Source: Aphis gossypii (lineage: Eukaryota > Arthropoda > Insecta > Hemiptera > Aphididae). From it: a stretch of 64,000 nucleotides of DNA. This document shows, piece after piece, positions 60,042-64,000 of the stretch. The notes below the pieces were generated by a model. The model was not told where the DNA came from. It saw only the letters and a program-made list of their open reading frames with translations, and did no database searches. Positions within the stretch are counted from its first letter, which is position 1; each line of letters begins with the position of its first letter. The translations under genes and the position numbers were made by a program. Where the stretch lies: contig NC_065533.1 in NCBI RefSeq assembly GCF_020184175.1, positions 12,918,695 through 12,982,694 on the forward strand. Direction: 5' to 3'.

Positions 60042-60756
60042 TATATATACACCCACACACACACTAACCGCTCAGAGTATTTCCGCTCTGCCCGCACACA
60101 AACATTCTCACACACACAATACACTACGTACTATGTATACGTGTATAAAACTGCAATTTGTGGGCGACGGACGAGTGTATATACTACTGCCGGCACGAAA
60201 AGGGCGCTTATATTCCTCCCTTTGCACAAAACCTTAACTGCGCGCGTGCGTGTGTATACGATCATCGTTGAATACAAATAAAGCGCCGCTGACTTATTGC
60301 CAATTATCCGAGGTTAATCTGTCACGAATAAACTTCCGTCGCAAACGTTTTCGGCTCTCGGCCCGAAAACCCTCTCGTGTCAAATTATCTTCGTATCGAT
60401 CGCCCGGTGCGGCGGGGGTGCGGTGGTGCGACGAGTGCTGTCTCTATCTCTATTTCGCCGCCTCTCTCTCTCTCTCTCTCTCTCTCTTACGAACTGCACA
60501 CGCTATCTCTTTATCTCATCCTCTCTCGATCCTATTTCTCTCGCACAGTCCCTATTTTCCATCTCAGCTATATTTACACACGTACGCGCGCACCCCCTCC
60601 CACTAACCTCTTACACGGTGTCACGACGATTACCACACTGCACCAGCGTCACGTTTCGGAATATATATATATATTTCTGGGGCGTGAACCGATGAAATCC
60701 TTTTTAACCTATTTTCATTCTTATTTTTTGGACTTTTAGAGAACCGTACGAATAGT
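60042..60756 (+). promoter_or_regulatory. Candidate core promoter and untranslated first exon
   Basis: TATATATA at 60042-60049 is followed by an initiator-like CTCAGAG whose A (60074) lies 32 bases from the start of the TATA box, matching arthropod promoter spacing. The block lies in a CpG-rich island (about 59860-60680). Downstream an early ATG at 60134 opens a 34-codon upstream frame. A (CT)n tract spans 60462-60487, and a strong donor GTAAGT occurs at 60757. Together these suggest a TATA promoter with a roughly 0.68-kb 5' untranslated exon spliced to exons outside the window. No coding exon was identified, so this is inference from signals only. Confidence 0.35.
60462..60487. repeat. (CT)n microsatellite
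   Basis: An uninterrupted CT dinucleotide tract inside the CpG-rich island. It opens all three plus frames locally, which explains the overlapping Ser/Leu-rich frames here. Confidence 0.95.
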
Positions 60757-63700
60757 GTAAGTTATCCATACACATTTTTAATTAGGAAATTGAATAATAT
60801 TTTCAACAGTAAATTATCACGCTATTTCACGTATATGATTGATATAACATAACAAAAAAATATACCATCAAGTACAATAATAAATAATACCATGCTAAGA
60901 CAGTTAAAATATATAGGTACTAAATAATAAATAAGACCCATGTCTATTTACAATGCGTAGGAAACATTTCAACATCTATATTCACAAGATTAAGTGCCAA
61001 GAATTTAAGATTTATTACAAATGACATTATTCAACTAATTTTTTTTTTAATTAATATGTTAATATACTATAATTATTTATAAACATTTTATAATTCGTAT
61101 GACTAAATAATAATAATAATTAAAAAATAGATTAAAATAATCGGAAAAGTCACTCTGCTATTATAAAATTTTGAAGTGTACATCATTATTGATGGTTAAT
61201 ACCTAATGGTTGTATTACTGAATTTAACGAAAACTCGTCGTATACAAAAAATGATTCTGAATGGAGACATATCAGCCTCTTTATTTCTAAGGATATATTA
61301 TAATTTATAATTTATTTAAATTACTTACTATTATGGTAGATTGAATTATTTTTTGCCAAAATCATCGCAAATATTAATATAACATACCTATACTAATTAG
61401 TAATTATTATACTATTAGATAATTTACTCGTATTATTATTGCTATTTATTATTAACTTATAAGTTATAACTTAGGTGTAAGTTAATACTGACGTTCAATA
61501 GAAGTGTACTTATGTCATTGTAAATAGTTTAAAATATTTTAAAATTTCAAACTTCTTTAAATAGCTTAAAAATTGTTCAAGTATTTCACTGTATGTAGTA
61601 ATTAGTAAATACTAAAATATTTAAGTGAAAAAATTTTGAGTTCTTAAATTTAATATTTTTTTAATTATAATTTTACTACATACTACGTAGTATAATAATA
61701 ACAATAATTTCATTGTTTTTCGTTTGAATGTCGTATTCCGTCAAAAATTAGTCAAAATTAAAATTTTAATTGATAATAAGAAAAAAAATTGTGTTTATGA
61801 GTTTTCAATAATTTTAGAATGCTCTAAAACCAACTTATTAAGATTTAAAAACCTATTAAAATTTAAGAAATGATAAATTTTTACAACTTGCAAATAATTT
61901 TAATTTTATCAAAATACTTACTTCTAAAAAAGTTGGGCATATTATGTATATTATTAAATTGTTGATAATTTTTAATTGCTATAAATCGTCTTAACTGGCA
62001 TATTGTATGCATTTTCAAGTTTTTCAACTGAGCATAAACACTCTTATCAATAACATTTGACATTTATTAATCCTTGAATAAATTTATTATTATCCCGACA
62101 TCCCGTTATAATTCACTGTAATTATGTGTTCATATTATATAGTATTATAGTACAACTACTAGCTGTAACCACACACAACTAGAGTCTTTTATTGCTATTA
62201 AAGTGTTCTAAAAAATGATATTTCTTATAATATAATATTTATTTTAATTCTTGTCATTAGGTACTCATTATCGTCTCGACGGCGAGTTTTATAGTCACGA
62301 CTCAAAATGTATTATTAATATTATTAATAGTGAGGATAACGAATCGTTATCCGAAAATAACCACAGTCGACACTATTTTTAGAATTACTAATTATAGAAT
62401 AAAAAAGTAATAATAATAATTAAGTTTATGTTATTAATTTATTACTTATGTAGTCGATAGTTGTTACATTTATTATACTAGTGTTGTTCCAAGGTTTTAC
62501 GAAATGAGAATTTTTAAGACGATTTTTTTATACTCATAGTTGTTATGTGTTTGACAGATATAAATTTTTCGTGTTCATTTTTCCTTAAGTGTTCTTGCGA
62601 GTGGTGATTTTTGACTATCCATTTTTAAAGTGATAAACACTTATTTTCATTCCTATAATATTATGAAACACATAGTGTACCTATACTTCAATAATAATTT
62701 GAAAAAATTATATATAAAAAAAAATGATTAAATAACAATTTTTCAAATAGTGCTCGGACCCCTTGTAAATGTTTCAAAGAATTTAAAATAGTTTTCAAAA
62801 TTAAAAATGGATTAGGTTAACCATGTGAGTGTGGTGCGCATAATATATCAAATCGCATTGTATCTTACATTTTTAGGTAGCATATTGCTCGCCTCTATAG
62901 ACTATATTATTTTAAAATTTCACACTCCCGTGGTTTTGAACCAAATTAAACATTTTACAGTGCATTTTTGACGTGCCCGCTAGAGTACACAAATAGTTTA
63001 CGCTGGAAAAAGGTAGAATTAGAGATCTAAACAGAAAAGTTTACATCACACATCACTGAACACGGAAATTGGATATCTGACGTCGACGGTGTGCGGCCTA
63101 CAGTATCTTTGCAGAGATCGGAGACCGGCGACGGTTGCCGGAATAGATTCAAAAAACAAACACACACGCGCTGCATAGACAAACGTGCTTTAATAAAATT
63201 TAATCGATTTACAAACGGACGTCGATTTGTATCCCACTAACCAGATATATGGTAGAGTACGACGGCGAGAAAACGCATTAGGTATATCGTATCGAATTTG
63301 TTTAACATAAATTTACATTTAATTTCGTACCGATTAGAGAGACCCTCGTGCCTCGACGTTAACGGACAGCGCGAAGAATTGAAAGATCTTACCCCCACCC
63401 CCGCTGCACATTGTGATCATCATCACGGGCCTGACGAGTGGTTTTTCTAGAGACACGTTGCAGTTGCAGTAGTAGTCCGTCAGCCGGAATCGTTTAGGAT
63501 TATAATAATATTATTATAGGTATAACATATAATAATATGACTCATGAGTTGTAAACGGGACACCAATGAAGAACTCTCACATATTATATTTTATACACCT
63601 ACCTACACGGCTACATTATACCGACACATTATTATTACATTATGTTATACTATGGTATTTGTACGTTAAATATTAAAATATATTCAACCGTTATTATCAT

Positions 63701-64000
63701 TACAAATAATAATATATTTATGTTATCGCATAAAAAATGTAGTATATTATACACTCTGCACGGTTTGCGTATAACGCATACTATAATATTATAACATTTA
63801 TAACATTATTTGTGAATAAATTATTATATTAGATTTATAAAAGTCTCAAATTACAATATGTTCAATATTCCCCTATATTTTGTGATGTCTAATTTTAAAA
63901 ATTCGTTTATATTTTCCGTTTTATATATTTTATTCCGTAAAGTCATTTTAAGTTGAAAAGTTATTTAAAAAAGTCTTTTACAACTTTTTCTAATAAAAGT
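60757..64000. other. Intergenic, with a decayed repeat and a CpG-rich patch
   Basis: No gene could be supported. 61230-61910 looks like a badly decayed copy of the GATTC repeat (GTATACAAAAAATGATTCTG at about 61241; AAAAAAAATTGTGTTTATGA at about 61782). 63040-63520 is a further CpG-rich patch (ACGTCGACGGTGTGCGGCC near 63081). Poly-A/T and ATA tracts fill the rest. Confidence 0.4.

Noticed and set aside
60250..60739. Three overlapping Ser/Leu-rich open frames (90-120 codons)
   Set aside because: They are produced by the (CT)n microsatellite, which is open in all frames; the region looks like an untranslated exon instead.
1..64000. tRNA, rRNA or CRISPR loci
   Set aside because: I saw no convincing A-box/B-box pairs, rRNA segments or regularly spaced short repeats; the repeat arrays present have units far too long and no spacers.

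Overview
The window reads as nuclear DNA of a sap-sucking hemipteran, most likely an aphid. It is very AT-rich, littered with GGTA/TACCTA-type simple sequence, has short GT-AG introns, and carries an insect UDP-glycosyltransferase (UGT) gene amid dense DNA transposons. There is no sign of bacterial or phage sequence. Species assignment is inference; no database search was possible.

Layout. 1-3.4 kb: direct repeats flank a small six-exon gene of unknown function (minus strand, 212 codons) with a tandemly duplicated exon, plus a trace of a paralogous exon. 4.7-8.2 kb: a decayed BED-finger hAT transposase, split by a TA-flanked terminal-inverted-repeat (TIR) element that itself carries an 808-bp hAT MITE (8-bp target-site duplication, TSD). 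8.2-10.3, 18.0-20.8, 32.5-33.1, 52.3-53.3 and 54.5-55.8 kb: five copies of one high-copy interspersed repeat with an internal tandem unit of about 546 bp. 21.5-23.2 kb: a Mutator-like element carrying a pogo/Tigger-like MITE. 26.2-28.9 kb: two hAT MITEs and a strong hairpin.

33.4-44.4 kb: a probable 11-kb two-gene DNA transposon. One gene is an intact nine-exon protein of 493 codons. The other is a DDE-transposase-like C2H2 protein, split near its C-terminus by a complete 3,632-bp hAT element that encodes an intact 737-codon KIAA1586-like transposase. 45.1-52.1 kb: a UGT gene whose five coding exons are all still open (519 residues in total), but whose first exon is interrupted by a 3,940-bp hAT element with a perfect 8-bp TSD and an intact five-exon, 659-codon transposase. 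That element carries LINE and LTR debris in its second intron. 53.3-53.9 kb: a TTF-finger hAT pseudogene. The remainder (10.3-18, 23.2-32.5 and 55.8-64 kb) is non-coding. It includes several CpG-rich islands, one with a plausible TATA/initiator core promoter near 60.05 kb.

Taken together, the only ordinary host genes I can support are the UGT and the small six-exon gene. The rest is a nest of DNA transposons, several young enough to retain perfect TSDs and open transposases, two of which have landed inside otherwise intact coding sequence.
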